Source: Cyanobacteria bacterium FACHB-502 (GTDB lineage: Bacteria > Cyanobacteriota > Cyanobacteriia > Elainellales > Elainellaceae). From it: a stretch of 64,000 bases of DNA. Each line of letters opens with the position of its first letter. Within the stretch, counting starts at the first letter, position 1. The stretch spans positions 124,001 through 188,000 of the forward strand of contig JACJNZ010000029.1 of NCBI GenBank assembly GCA_014695325.1. The letters run 5' to 3'. The notes under the pieces are model-generated. The model had not been told where the DNA came from and did not search any database. It saw only the letters and a list, made by a program, of their open reading frames with translations. Made by a program: the position numbers and the translations under genes. Shown here one piece after another: positions 26,710 through 36,330 of the stretch.

Positions 26710-28947
26710 ATGGCAACGAAATTCCCAAAATTTAGCCAGGGGCTTGCTCAAGAAGTCACCACACGGCGAATTTGGTACGGGATTGCGACTGCCCATGATT
26801 TTGAAAGTCATGATGGAATGACGGAAGAGAATCTTTATCAAAAGATTTTTGCTTCCCACTTTGGTCATCTGGCAATCATTTTCCTCTGGACATCCAGTCT
26901 TCTCTTCCACGTCGCTTGGCAAGGCAACTTTGAACGGTGGATTAAAGATCCGCTCCACATCCGCCCGATCGCCCATGCGATTTGGGATCCGCACTTTGGT
27001 AAACCCGCAGTTGATGCGTTTACTCAGGGTGGCGTGGGTTACCCGGTCAACATTGCTTACTCTGGTGTTTATCACTGGTGGTACACGATCGGGATGCGAA
27101 CCAACGGTGAACTCTACATGGGTTCCCTCTTCCTCATCCTGTTGTCGGCGATCTTTTTGTTTGCGGGCTGGCTGCATCTTCAGCCGAAGTTCCGTCCGTC
27201 GCTGTCCTGGTTTAAAAATGCTGAATCTCGCCTGAACCACCACTTAGCAGGTTTGTTTGGAGTGAGTTCGCTGGCTTGGGCAGGTCACATGGTTCACGTT
27301 GCGATTCCTGAGTCACGCGGCATCCATGTTGGCTGGGATAACTTCTTAACCGTGAAGCCACACCCAGCTGGACTTGCACCCTTCTTCACAGGTAACTGGG
27401 GTGCGTATGCTCAAAACCCGGACGCTGCTGAGCACGTCTTCACCACGTCTCAGGGAGCCGGAACCGCAATTCTCACCTTCCTAGGTGGTTTTCATCCGCA
27501 AACTGAATCGCTGTGGCTGACGGACATTGCCCATCACCATCTAGCGATCGCCGTGATTTTCATCATTGCGGGTCACATGTACCGCACCAACTTTGGGATT
27601 GGGCACAGCATTAAAGAAATGCTCAACTCCAAGGCGGGTCTGCTCACTCCTCGAAGTGAAGGTCAGTTCAACCTGCCTCACCACGGGCTGTACGACACTT
27701 ACAACAACTCACTGCACTTCCAGCTTGGAATTCACCTGGCTGCTCTGGGTGTGGTAACGTCGCTGGTGGCGCAGCACATGTACGCGATGCCGCCTTATGC
27801 GTTCATGGCAAGGGATTTCACGACCCAGGCTGCGCTTTACACCCATCACCAGTACATTGCTGGATTCCTGATGGTTGGGGCATTTGCTCACGGCGCAATC
27901 TTCTGGGTAAGGGATTACGATCCGGTGCAGAACAAGGGCAACGTGCTCGATCGCGTTCTCAACCATAAAGAAGCGATTATTTCTCACTTGAGCTGGGTAT
28001 CGCTGTTCCTGGGCTTCCATACCCTGGGTCTGTACGTCCACAACGACGTGATGCAGGCTTTCGGTACACCGGAAAAGCAAATCTTGATTGAGCCTGTGTT
28101 CGCGCAGTTCATTCAGGCTTCCCACGGCAAACTGCTTTACAGCATGGATACGCTGCTGTCGAATCCAGGTAGCTTGGCTTCGACCGCATGGCCCAACCAC
28201 GCCAACGTCTGGCTTCCGGGCTGGCTCGGCGCGATTAACTCCGGCAATAACTCGCTGTTCCTCACGATCGGTCCTGGTGACTTCCTGGTTCACCACGCGA
28301 TCGCGCTGGGACTTCATGTGACCACGCTGATCGGCGTCAAAGGTGCGCTCGATGCACGCGGTACAAAACTGATGCCCGACAAGAAAGACTTTGGCTTTAC
28401 CTTCCCCTGCGACGGTCCGGGTCGTGGCGGTACGTGCCAAACCTCTGGATGGGAACAGTCTTTCTATCTGGCAATCTTCTGGATGCTGAATACGATCGCT
28501 TGGGCAACCTTCTACTTCCACTGGAAGCACCTGGGCATCTGGTCAGGCAACGTCGCACAGTTCAACGAAAGCTCAACCTACATCATGGGCTGGCTGCGTG
28601 ACTACCTCTGGCTGTATTCAGGTCCGATCATCAACGGCTATAACCCCTACGGCATGAACAGCATCGCCGTTTGGGACTGGATGTTCCTCTTCGGGCATCT
28701 AGTATGGGCAACTGGTTTCATGTTCCTGATTAGCTGGAGAGGCTACTGGCAAGAGCTGATCGAAACGCTGGTCTGGGCGCATGAGCGCACTCCGCTCGCG
28801 AACTTGATTCGCTGGAAGGACAAGCCAGTTGCTCTCTCGATCGTTCAGGGTTGGTTAACAGGTCTAGTTCACTTCACAGTGGGTTACATCTTGACCTATG
28901 CCGCCTTCCTTATTGGCGCAACCGCAGGTCGATTCCCAGTGAACTAG
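26710..28947 (+). CDS. psaB: Photosystem I P700 apoprotein PsaB, stand-alone variant copy
   Basis: A 745-residue PsaB, the chlorophyll-binding core subunit that with PsaA carries P700 and the FX iron-sulfur cluster in the thylakoid membrane. The eleven-helix protein is intact; FX ligands Cys567 and Cys576 lie in [12 protein letters not shown]. It differs from the usual PsaB as I recall it at many sites (for example [50 protein letters not shown]) and ends in TAGRFPVN rather than the usual TAGKFG-type terminus. There is no psaA upstream, whereas the main psaB lies directly behind psaA. This fits the alternative, separately encoded PsaB2 type described in some filamentous cyanobacteria such as Nostoc. 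Confidence 0.93.
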   Translation: MATKFPKFSQGLAQEVTTRRIWYGIATAHDFESHDGMTEENLYQKIFASHFGHLAIIFLWTSSLLFHVAWQGNFERWIKDPLHIRPIAHAIWDPHFGKPAVDAFTQGGVGYPVNIAYSGVYHWWYTIGMRTNGELYMGSLFLILLSAIFLFAGWLHLQPKFRPSLSWFKNAESRLNHHLAGLFGVSSLAWAGHMVHVAIPESRGIHVGWDNFLTVKPHPAGLAPFFTGNWGAYAQNPDAAEHVFTTSQGAGTAILTFLGGFHPQTESLWLTDIAHHHLAIAVIFIIAGHMYRTNFGIGHSIKEMLNSKAGLLTPRSEGQFNLPHHGLYDTYNNSLHFQLGIHLAALGVVTSLVAQHMYAMPPYAFMARDFTTQAALYTHHQYIAGFLMVGAFAHGAIFWVRDYDPVQNKGNVLDRVLNHKEAIISHLSWVSLFLGFHTLGLYVHNDVMQAFGTPEKQILIEPVFAQFIQASHGKLLYSMDTLLSNPGSLASTAWPNHANVWLPGWLGAINSGNNSLFLTIGPGDFLVHHAIALGLHVTTLIGVKGALDARGTKLMPDKKDFGFTFPCDGPGRGGTCQTSGWEQSFYLAIFWMLNTIAWATFYFHWKHLGIWSGNVAQFNESSTYIMGWLRDYLWLYSGPIINGYNPYGMNSIAVWDWMFLFGHLVWATGFMFLISWRGYWQELIETLVWAHERTPLANLIRWKDKPVALSIVQGWLTGLVHFTVGYILTYAAFLIGATAGRFPVN

Positions 28948-28975
28948 GAATTGTGGATTGAATTGCTGGTGTAGT

Positions 28976-29011
28976 GGGCATCCTCCCTTCAATCAAACAG
29001 GAGAGATGCCC
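28976..29011 (+). terminator. Hairpin downstream of psaB
   Basis: GGGCATC at 28976 pairs with GATGCCC ending at 29011, extended inwards by CTCC/GGAG with a one-base bulge. No T-run follows, so it may stabilise the psaB 3' end or terminate weakly. Confidence 0.5.
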
Positions 29012-29115
29012 TCCTACAGGAGAAACAGTGGATTCAATTCCCCTTCCTGAGTGCCATTAACGCTAGTTCCTAGCAATTTTAACAATCAACCCTTTTAAGG
29101 TGTTGCCATAAGTCC

Positions 29116-29147
29116 GGGGCGGGGAGCAGGTCTTCGCCCCCTTTATT
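29116..29147 (+). terminator. GC-rich hairpin with T-rich tail
   Basis: GGGGCG (29116-29121) and CGCCCC (29135-29140) form a 6-bp GC stem with a 13-base loop, followed by CTTTATTAT. It separates psaB from the terpene-type operon beginning at 29284. Confidence 0.65.
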
Positions 29148-29283
29148 ATGGGAGCCAGTATTATAGAGGCCAGTAACTCGTCGATCGCCTCACCAACTCT
29201 TCCTCTAAGCAGAGGATTGAACTGTATCAGCCTTTCTAGATTGATAGCAATCATCGTAGGCAGCTGCAGCAGTCCAATTTGCT

Positions 29284-30333
29284 ATGAATATTCCGGTATC
29301 TCCCTGGACGCTCATACTAGAAACTCGCTTTAAAGTGATTCCAACTGTCCGGAGTGAGTTGAAAGGCTGGAGGCGACGGGCAGAAGAAATTCCTAATCCG
29401 GAGCTGCGTTGGCAAGCATTGGCGAGTCTTGCAGCGAAACAATTTCATTGTGAAGGTGGCTCGATTTACGGGTTGCTGGCGAAGCGCCACTGGCAGGAAG
29501 CGATCCGGTTTATTGTGGCGTATCAAACGATTAGCGATTATCTGGATAATTTGTGCGATCGCAGCACTTCGCTTGATCCCGCCGATTTTTCTGCCCTGCA
29601 TGAGTCCATAGCCAATGCACTGACTCCGGGCGCAAAGGGTAAAAACTATTACCGCTTTCGAGACGAGCAGAACGATGGCGGCTATTTGCAGGCGTTGGTG
29701 AAAACCTGTCAGGATGTGCTACGCCAAATTCCGAATTATGGAACGATCGCCCCCGCCGTGCATGAGCTAGCCAGCTATTACTGTAATCTCCAGGTACATA
29801 AGCATGTGCGAATCGAGGAGCGAGTGCCCCGCTTGCAGATGTGGTTTTCTGCCTATCAAAAGCAGCTTCCTGAACTGCGCTGGTATGAGTTTTCTGCCTG
29901 TGCAGGTTCCACGCTGGGAATTTTCTGTTTAGTCGCGTATGGGCTGGATCAGGAGCTGTCAAATGAGTTGACCAATCGCGTCAAGAATAGTTATTTTCCC
30001 TGGGTGCAGGGATTCCATATTTTATTGGACTATTTGATTGACCAGGAAGAAGACCGCGTCAACGGAGACTTAAACTTCTGTTTCTACTACAGAAATCATG
30101 AGGATATGCTGGAGCGATTCAAGCACTTTATGCAAAACGCGGCTGAAAGTGTTTCCCAGCTTCCCCATACTGGGTTTCATCAGTTAATTAATCAGGCTTT
30201 GCTGGGTGTGTATCTTTCAGACAAAAAAGTTAGGCGACAGCAGGAAGTTCAAAATATCGCAAAGCAGCTAATTCACTGCTCAGGCAGTACGGCATCCCTG
30301 TTTTTTCGGAGTCGATTATTAATCTCTCACTGA
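29284..30333 (+). CDS. DUF2600 (YtpB-type) large terpene synthase-like protein
   Basis: A 349-residue all-helical protein of the DUF2600 family. The characterised member, Bacillus YtpB (tetraprenyl-beta-curcumene synthase), cyclises long prenyl diphosphates. Two acidic metal-binding motifs characteristic of the family are visible: DYLDN (85-89), and DYLIDQEEDR (249-258) followed by GDLNF. A basic patch VHKHVRIEER is also present. No signal peptide. It is followed after 25 bases by a geranylgeranyl-reductase-like flavoprotein gene on the same strand, forming a probable two-gene terpenoid operon. Substrate and product are unknown. A terpene-synthase activity is inferred from motifs and family. 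Confidence 0.85.
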   Translation: MNIPVSPWTLILETRFKVIPTVRSELKGWRRRAEEIPNPELRWQALASLAAKQFHCEGGSIYGLLAKRHWQEAIRFIVAYQTISDYLDNLCDRSTSLDPADFSALHESIANALTPGAKGKNYYRFRDEQNDGGYLQALVKTCQDVLRQIPNYGTIAPAVHELASYYCNLQVHKHVRIEERVPRLQMWFSAYQKQLPELRWYEFSACAGSTLGIFCLVAYGLDQELSNELTNRVKNSYFPWVQGFHILLDYLIDQEEDRVNGDLNFCFYYRNHEDMLERFKHFMQNAAESVSQLPHTGFHQLINQALLGVYLSDKKVRRQQEVQNIAKQLIHCSGSTASLFFRSRLLISH

Positions 30334-30358
30334 TCCCGATTTCGCAGGAGGTTGAAGG

Positions 30359-31486
30359 ATGGCTAAAGTGGCGATCGTTGGTGCAGGACCCGCCGGATGT
30401 TCTGCCGGATATCACCTGGCAAAAAGTGGGCATGATGTCACCTTAATGGACAAGCAGGGTTTTCCCAGAGATAAAGTCTGCGGCGATGGCATTAGCATCG
30501 AATCGATTCAGGCGATCTCCACGATGGGAATTTATCCGCACGATATTCAGAAACTCGCTTCAGAGTATGCCCCAATTCATCATTTCTTTCTGGGGGTTTC
30601 CAATCAAATTAGCCACAGCGAACAAACCAATCTGGAGGCTTACTGCATTCCAAGAGCTGTGTTTGATCAACTTTTGTATGAAAAAGCGATCGATGCAGGA
30701 TGCCGTTTTCTGGTTCAAACGGTTCACAAAAACAATTGGCATCATCACGGATTGACGGATGCGTTTGACACCATTATTGATGCTCGCGGAGTTTCTGCCG
30801 GAGAGGTGAATGCGATCGCGATTCGAGCCTACTGGACAGTGCAGCGGCAAGATTTACCTGAAACTGCGCTGATGGAAGCTCAAATTCATTTCGATCGAAG
30901 CCTGGGAGTAAATGGCTATGGCTGGATCTTTCCCGTTTCGACACAGCATGACTTGATTAAATTAAATGTGGGCGTGGGCGTTTGGCTAGACGAATACCAG
31001 GAGCTAAAAATCAATGTGATTCAACTTTTTAAGCAATTCGTTGGAAGCAATAAGATTGCACAGCAAATCCTCAGCAAAGTGGTGGAACAGCAATCCCCCA
31101 AGGTATTTCCTCTAGCAACTGCTAAAAAAGGAAATAGAGTGACTGACGGGAAAATTCTGAAGATTGGCGATGCGGCAAATTTGACGGATCCGTTGACGGG
31201 AGAAGGCATTGCTAATGCAATCCTAAGCGGTTTCCACGTTGCCCAAGCCGTTAATATGAGTCGAACTCCCGAGGCGATCGCAGACAACTGGCAATACCTG
31301 TATGAATCTCACTTTGAAGCGGATTTGCGGGCAGGGTTACGCATTAAAGCATTTAGAAAATTCTCCTTTATGAATTATCTGTTGATCTGGTTAATGAAAC
31401 AGAATCCTCGGATTGCGCGTCAGGTGAGTCATGCGGTAGCTGGAGTGGTTCCCTACAACGAAGTTCTGGCTTCCCTCAAGTACTGA
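30359..31486 (+). CDS. FAD-dependent oxidoreductase of the geranylgeranyl reductase family
   Basis: A 375-residue flavoprotein. The N-terminal FAD-binding loop is VAIVGAGPAGCSAGYHL (GAGPAG at 8-13), followed by DKVCGDG (38-44), typical of geranylgeranyl reductases, and the second FAD motif KIGDAANLTDPLTGEGI (about 268-284). Family members saturate prenyl chains (chlorophyll phytyl, archaeal lipids, menaquinone) or oxidise polyketides. It differs from the chlorophyll enzyme ChlP in length and central region. AGGAGG lies at 30346, 7 bases before the ATG. It is probably co-transcribed with the DUF2600 synthase, suggesting it tailors that enzyme's product or precursor. Confidence 0.87.
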   Translation: MAKVAIVGAGPAGCSAGYHLAKSGHDVTLMDKQGFPRDKVCGDGISIESIQAISTMGIYPHDIQKLASEYAPIHHFFLGVSNQISHSEQTNLEAYCIPRAVFDQLLYEKAIDAGCRFLVQTVHKNNWHHHGLTDAFDTIIDARGVSAGEVNAIAIRAYWTVQRQDLPETALMEAQIHFDRSLGVNGYGWIFPVSTQHDLIKLNVGVGVWLDEYQELKINVIQLFKQFVGSNKIAQQILSKVVEQQSPKVFPLATAKKGNRVTDGKILKIGDAANLTDPLTGEGIANAILSGFHVAQAVNMSRTPEAIADNWQYLYESHFEADLRAGLRIKAFRKFSFMNYLLIWLMKQNPRIARQVSHAVAGVVPYNEVLASLKY

Positions 31487-31563
31487 GATCCCATCCACGC
31501 TCCACCGTCCGCTAAAGTAGTCTGAGGAAAACGCAGAGGAAACTGCGGCTGGAGGCAGGAAGT

Positions 31564-32856
31564 ATGAATAGAAAAACCTGGAAAACCGTCGGAATTTTCG
31601 CGCTGCTGGGATTGGCACTGAGCTGGGTGGTGAGTAGCTGTAGCCCCAGTCCTTCTCGATCGCCCCAAGCAGGTTCAGGGACGGCAGAAGTTGAGTTTTG
31701 GACGATGCAGCTTCAACCGCAGTTTACCGACTATTTCAATCAGCTCATTGCCCAGTTTGAGCAGAGCAATCCGGGCACGAAGGTGCGCTGGGTGGATGTG
31801 CCGTGGGCGGATATGCAGAGCAAGATTTTGACGGCGGTTTCGGCGAATACGGCTCCCGATGTGGTGAATCTGAACCCAGATTTTGCAGCGCAGCTTGCTG
31901 GACGCAATGCCTGGTTAGAGCTGGACGATCGCCTGACCGACACTGATAAACAGCAGTATTTGCCCAAGATCTGGCAGGCGAACACCCTAAACGGCAAGAG
32001 CTTTGGTATTCCCTGGTATTTGTCTACCAGCATCGCAATTTATAACCAGCAGATCATGAAGCAAGCAGGGATCAACAAGCCACCTGCAACTTATGTAGAA
32101 CTGGCTGAAGCCGCGAAGCAGATTAAGGAGAAAACCGGGAAGTACGCTTTCTTTGCCACCTTTGTGCCTGAGGATTCGGGAGAGGTGTTGCAGTCGTTTG
32201 TGCAGATGGGGGCACAACTCGTAGACGATCAGGGGAAAGCGGCGTTTAATACGCCTGAAGGCAAGGCAGTGTTTCAATATTGGACGGATTTGTACAAGCA
32301 AGATTTGCTGCCCAAAGAGGCACTAACGCAGGGACACCGACGCGGGATTGAGCTATATCAGTCTGGGCAAACGGCTCTTTTGTCAACAGGCCCGCAGTTT
32401 TTGAAGACGATCGCTACCAATGCGCCTGCTGTGGCTGAAGTGTCTGCAGCTGCGCCGCAAATTACTGGAGCTACAGGCAAAAAAAGCGTTGCGGTCATGA
32501 ATCTGGTAATTCCGCGCAAAACGGATCAGCCGGATGCTGCGCTCAAGTTTGCCCTGTTTGTAGCGAACGACCAGAATCAGCTTGCGTTTGCCAAAGCCGC
32601 GAACGTGTTGCCCTCGACGGTGGCAGCTCTGAAAGATAGCTATTTCACGCAGGTTCCTAGCTCTGCTCCGGCGATCGATCAGGCGCGAGCCATCAGCGCG
32701 AAACAGATGCAGGATGCAGAAGTGCTGCTTCCAAATCAAAAAGAGATTAAGGTTTTGCAAAAGATTATTTACGACAATTTGCAGGCAGCGATGCTGGGCG
32801 AAAAGTCGATCGATCAGGCAGTATCAGACGCAGCCGGAGAATGGGATCAGCGATAG
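31564..32856 (+). CDS. Extracellular sugar-binding lipoprotein of an ABC importer
   Basis: A 430-residue family 1 solute-binding protein. The N-terminus has a basic start, a hydrophobic segment (VGIFALLGLALSWVV) and a lipobox ending VSSC, so the mature protein should be lipid-anchored at Cys26. The body follows the maltose/multiple-sugar-binding pattern: EVEFWTMQLQPQ, QSNPGTKVRWVDVPW, APDVVNLNPDF, and GIPWYLSTSIAIYN. No permease or ATPase gene is adjacent, so it is either an orphan or works with components elsewhere. The ATG follows AGGAAGT. Confidence 0.9.
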   Translation: MNRKTWKTVGIFALLGLALSWVVSSCSPSPSRSPQAGSGTAEVEFWTMQLQPQFTDYFNQLIAQFEQSNPGTKVRWVDVPWADMQSKILTAVSANTAPDVVNLNPDFAAQLAGRNAWLELDDRLTDTDKQQYLPKIWQANTLNGKSFGIPWYLSTSIAIYNQQIMKQAGINKPPATYVELAEAAKQIKEKTGKYAFFATFVPEDSGEVLQSFVQMGAQLVDDQGKAAFNTPEGKAVFQYWTDLYKQDLLPKEALTQGHRRGIELYQSGQTALLSTGPQFLKTIATNAPAVAEVSAAAPQITGATGKKSVAVMNLVIPRKTDQPDAALKFALFVANDQNQLAFAKAANVLPSTVAALKDSYFTQVPSSAPAIDQARAISAKQMQDAEVLLPNQKEIKVLQKIIYDNLQAAMLGEKSIDQAVSDAAGEWDQR

Positions 32857-33713
32857 GTTGCTAACCTAAGTTGAAATATCTTGATGAAGGGGGGAGGTAT
32901 CATGAGATGCTTCCCTTCTCTGCTAAAGATTGCTGTACTTTCTGTACAAATTGAGCTTTACAACTGCAAAGCCGAAACTGAGTCGCTACAGTAGAGAAAG
33001 GAACCGAAAAACTGAATCTGAAGCAAACTGCTTTTACCGACAGTATTTTTATCACTATTGCGACAGAATTGAAAAGATCTGTAAAGGAATATTAATTCGA
33101 ATTAATCATCTCCAAGATCTACCATTTCTAAAAAAGACGTGCTATAAGAAGGGGAAGTTGAGCAACACACTCAAACGCTTGAAGTTTCTATCAGAAATAC
33201 GTTAGTTCTAATGCCATTTTCCTCATTAGTTAATACTGCCGTTTGTTCGCTAATTGATCGATAAACTTTTAGCGCAAATGACGGAGCGATCGAGATTTTG
33301 CGATAGCACTAATGCAGCTAAATCTTTGGTAATTGGGAGACGTAGCAAAGACTGATTGAGCTTTGATTGCATTGTGCTGTTAATTGAAGAAAAGGCTGAA
33401 TTGGGTTAAAAGTTAACTCTAATCATGCTGTTTTTTCTAGCTCTAAGTCCTGGTAGCATCTCGGTGAAAGTGCTTTAGTTTCTTTCTAGTTTTTCGATTT
33501 ATTCATTGATTAAAGTGCTGATAATAGGCGATCGCTTGAGGGTTTTCTCAGGTTAGATCCTTAAGGCAGCTTACTTTCGATTGCTTATAAAAGCGATCGG
33601 ACTAAACTTTGGTCTTGTGCGAGTTCTGGTTTTTGCTTGAAGTTTGATTCGTTTCTGTTTGGCTTCGTTTTGACTTCATTAATTTGCGTTATTTCTGACT
33701 CAAGAGGTGGATT
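32857..33713. other. Long intergenic region without a credible gene
   Basis: 857 bases. A hairpin at 32886-32918 (arm GAAGGGGGGAGGTATC against GATGCTTCCCTTC, ATGA loop, with some G-T pairs) lies 30 bases after the lipoprotein gene and may end its transcript. A 91-codon frame at 32930-33205 is AT-rich, lacks a ribosome site and looks random. From about 33600 to 33700 the plus strand is markedly T-rich and leads into the small gene at 33714, suggesting a long 5' leader. Confidence 0.5.
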
Positions 33714-33923
33714 ATGCAGTATTTGTTAGTTGACCTTCATCAGCGGATTGTGGGCACACTGAGCAGCGATCGTTCTTTTTCCGTGGGTGATACTTTTGAA
33801 AATCACAATGCTCAAACCTACACGATAATCGGTTTAAATTGGTTTAAGCAGCGTCCACAAACGCCTTCTTTAACCGTAATTCCGGGTTTGCTCAACCGAA
33901 AGCTGGCAAACGCTGAGAAGTAA
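33714..33923 (+). CDS. Small conserved hypothetical protein, 69 residues
   Basis: Starts at ATG 33714 with AAGAGGTGG a few bases upstream. It reads MQYLLVDLHQRIVGTLSS, then SVGDTFENHNAQTYTIIGLNWF, ending in a basic tail. The pattern suggests a small beta-barrel-like domain; I cannot name a family. No membrane span. It is followed 57 bases later by a strong terminator and preceded by a long empty leader, so it is a genuine single-gene unit. Function unknown. Confidence 0.7.
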   Translation: MQYLLVDLHQRIVGTLSSDRSFSVGDTFENHNAQTYTIIGLNWFKQRPQTPSLTVIPGLLNRKLANAEK

Positions 33924-33980
33924 TTCGGTTTACACAGGGCATCTTTAAACGTGACTGTTTCTATATCTTTTACAATCCTT

Positions 33981-34010
33981 GAGGGCGGACAATTGTTCGC
34001 TCTTTTTTTT
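33981..34010 (+). terminator. Intrinsic terminator
   Basis: GAGGGCGGAC/GTTCGCTC forms a hairpin around an AATT loop (one bulged G and one G-T pair), followed by eight T at 34003-34010. It terminates the 69-residue gene. Confidence 0.88.
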
Positions 34011-34108
34011 GTTCTTTATTAAATTGCTTCATAGAAAATGGGGATGAGACCGTTAGCTAATCGCTGCTGATGCCATCTGCTGCCTCGTCTAAATTGCTGG
34101 AGGTTGGG

Positions 34109-34158
34109 GCTGAAGCGATTCGGTAGCAGCAGGGATCGTCTTTTCGAATCGCTTCAGC
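34109..34158. repeat. Perfect 14-bp inverted repeat
   Basis: GCTGAAGCGATTCG at 34109-34122 is exactly complementary to CGAATCGCTTCAGC at 34145-34158, with a 22-base loop. No T-run follows on either strand. It lies between the terminator at 34010 and the end of the converging ABC exporter gene. Confidence 0.9.
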
Positions 34159-34194
34159 AGGAGATTATGAGGGTTCAGCGATTTCGACTTGCCT

Positions 34195-36117
34195 TTAAGT
34201 TTCGAGATAGCTACTTGCCTGCCGCGTAAACATCTCGTAGTATCGATCGCCGTTTGCCATCAGTTCGGCGTGAGTTCCGGTTTCAAGAATTTTGCCATGC
34301 TCCAGCACGATAATCCGATCGGCAAGTTTGGCAAGGGCAAGGCGATGGCTAACGACAATGCTCATTCTGCCCTGGGCGATCGTGCGAAAGATTTGATAAA
34401 TTTCATGCTCGTTTTTGGGATCGAGGGCAGCCGTGGGTTCATCAAACACCAGCAGTTCCGCCTGGGATCGCAGCAGGGAGCGGGCGATCGAAACGCGCTG
34501 CCACTGTCCGCCGGAGAGATCCACACCCTTTTCAAGCTGTTTGCCCAGGGGCGTGTCGAGTCCGTGAGCCAGTTTGTGGGTGAGCTGGGCGACTCCGGCT
34601 TCCTCCAGCACAGTTTGAATGGCGCGATCGGACTCCAGTCTGGACAAATTGCCCCAGCCGACATTTTCCCGCAGTGTTGCCGGAAAGCGAGCGTAGTCCT
34701 GCATTACCACGGCAATTTTCGATCGCAGCTCGTTCAGATCCAGGTCACGATAATCGCGATCGTTCCAGAGAATTGCGCCTGCGGTAGGGTCATAAAGGCG
34801 ACAGAGCAGCTTTGCCAGGGTGGTTTTTCCGGCTCCATTTTCGCCCACCAGCGCGATCATTTCTCCACGGCCGATCGTCAGGTTGATGTCCTGTAGCGTC
34901 GGTTTTTCGCTGCCAGGATAAGCAAAACTGAGATTTTTGACCTGAATTCCGCTACCCTTGATTTCACCCGAAGAGAAGCGCGGCGATGGGGAGCTGGTCT
35001 CTTGGCAAAGCAGTCGATCGCATGACGGGACGGGTGCAGTACCGCTAATGGTTTCAGGCTGTAAATCAAGCAGTGCAAAAAAGGGACGAGTGCCCAGAGA
35101 TGCATCGTACAGTCCTATGAACGCAAAGACAATAAAAGACACGCTCCTCCGCAGTTCGAGAATCAGTCCGGTAAACAGTGCCAAATCCCCAAAGGTATAG
35201 CGACGCTCCAGCACGCCGAGGATGATAAACACGTAGGGAACCGCTGCGCCAATGCCGCTGACTAATGACCAAATGAGGGTCTGGGTTGCGCCAGCCCGTC
35301 GCACTCGCTGCATTGCCCCAAAAATTTGTTCAAACAAATCGCGCCATCGCTGAAGCAAAATGGACTGTAAGGAAAATAGCCGCAGTTCTTTGGCATAGGT
35401 GTCTTCAGTTAAAACTTTGGCGTAAATTTCCATCTGGCGAGATAGAGCTGCCTGAGTTTCCTCGACGCGCCAGCTTTTATTGTGATGCTTCATATCCACG
35501 TAAAACGAGGGCGCGAACCCAATGACCAGCACGATCGGAACCCACCAAGCGATCGACGCAGACAGCAGCACTGAAGGTAAAAAGCGCAGCATCCCAATCA
35601 GCAGTTCGAGCAGCTTAAATGTAATTTCCTGAAGCTTAGACAGGCTCTTTTCCTTGGTCAGCGTGATCAGATTTAGCCGCTCTGGATTCTCAAACAGCGC
35701 AATGTCATTGAAGTTGGCCACCTTCTCGATCATCTGACCCTGAGCATAACCCTTTACCCGATCGCGCAATGCCGTAATGATATTGGTCTGAATGGGCTGA
35801 AGCGAATCAACAGCAATGTTAAACACAATCGTAACCACGATCGCCGTCAGTAAAAGCTGATTGTTCAGCAGAATTGGGAGCGAATTTCCGGTCACATTTG
35901 CGGCTAGCAAACCGGTGACTTCATCGATTACGACTTTGCCAAAATAAAGGGCGATCGATGGGCCTGCCCCCAACACCAAATTCAATAGCAATAAGTTGAT
36001 AATTTCTCGCGGAGCCGATCGCAGTACAAGGGCTACACTGCGGCGCAGAACTTGTCCCACAGGCATTTCAGCAGATTGTTCTTGGGGCATTGCTTTCGTA
36101 AATTGAGCAAATCGCAT
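34195..36117 (-). CDS. ABC exporter, fused permease and ATPase
   Basis: A 640-residue half-transporter. The N-terminal membrane domain has about five to six spans (INLLLLNLVLGAG, LLLTAIVVTIVF, LLSASIAWWVPIVLVIGF, and others). The ATPase has Walker A GENGAGKTT (about 424-432), a variant signature LSGGQWQRVSIARSLLR (about 530) and Walker B LLVFDEPTAALDP. It should act as a dimer exporting lipids, peptides or drugs; the substrate is unknown. The start may be an internal ATG (MPQEQSAEMP, 9 codons in). Nothing adjacent suggests a bacteriocin cluster. Confidence 0.9.
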   Translation of the reverse strand: MRFAQFTKAMPQEQSAEMPVGQVLRRSVALVLRSAPREIINLLLLNLVLGAGPSIALYFGKVVIDEVTGLLAANVTGNSLPILLNNQLLLTAIVVTIVFNIAVDSLQPIQTNIITALRDRVKGYAQGQMIEKVANFNDIALFENPERLNLITLTKEKSLSKLQEITFKLLELLIGMLRFLPSVLLSASIAWWVPIVLVIGFAPSFYVDMKHHNKSWRVEETQAALSRQMEIYAKVLTEDTYAKELRLFSLQSILLQRWRDLFEQIFGAMQRVRRAGATQTLIWSLVSGIGAAVPYVFIILGVLERRYTFGDLALFTGLILELRRSVSFIVFAFIGLYDASLGTRPFFALLDLQPETISGTAPVPSCDRLLCQETSSPSPRFSSGEIKGSGIQVKNLSFAYPGSEKPTLQDINLTIGRGEMIALVGENGAGKTTLAKLLCRLYDPTAGAILWNDRDYRDLDLNELRSKIAVVMQDYARFPATLRENVGWGNLSRLESDRAIQTVLEEAGVAQLTHKLAHGLDTPLGKQLEKGVDLSGGQWQRVSIARSLLRSQAELLVFDEPTAALDPKNEHEIYQIFRTIAQGRMSIVVSHRLALAKLADRIIVLEHGKILETGTHAELMANGDRYYEMFTRQASSYLET

Positions 36118-36330
36118 CGGTAAACAGAGTTCTTTTACAAAAGGGTGAAATGAAGCTCATTTCGACCGATCAATACACCCGACCAGAATGGGCGAAGCGA
36201 GCAATTTGAGTCAAAGACAAGACTTTTGAAACATCCTTCAGAGACGATCGCGTAGACGCAGCGGAAAGGGCGATCGGTGAACCGCCCCTAGCAAATCGAT
36301 TAACTTTTGAACCCTTTTGAACCAATCACA

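Noticed and set aside
26710-28947. Part of a far-red light photoacclimation cluster
   Set aside because: No psaA, psbA, apc or rfpABC-type genes flank it, and the 745-residue PsaB stands alone.
32930-33205. 91-codon frame in the intergenic region
   Set aside because: Low-complexity basic translation, no ribosome site, no family resemblance.
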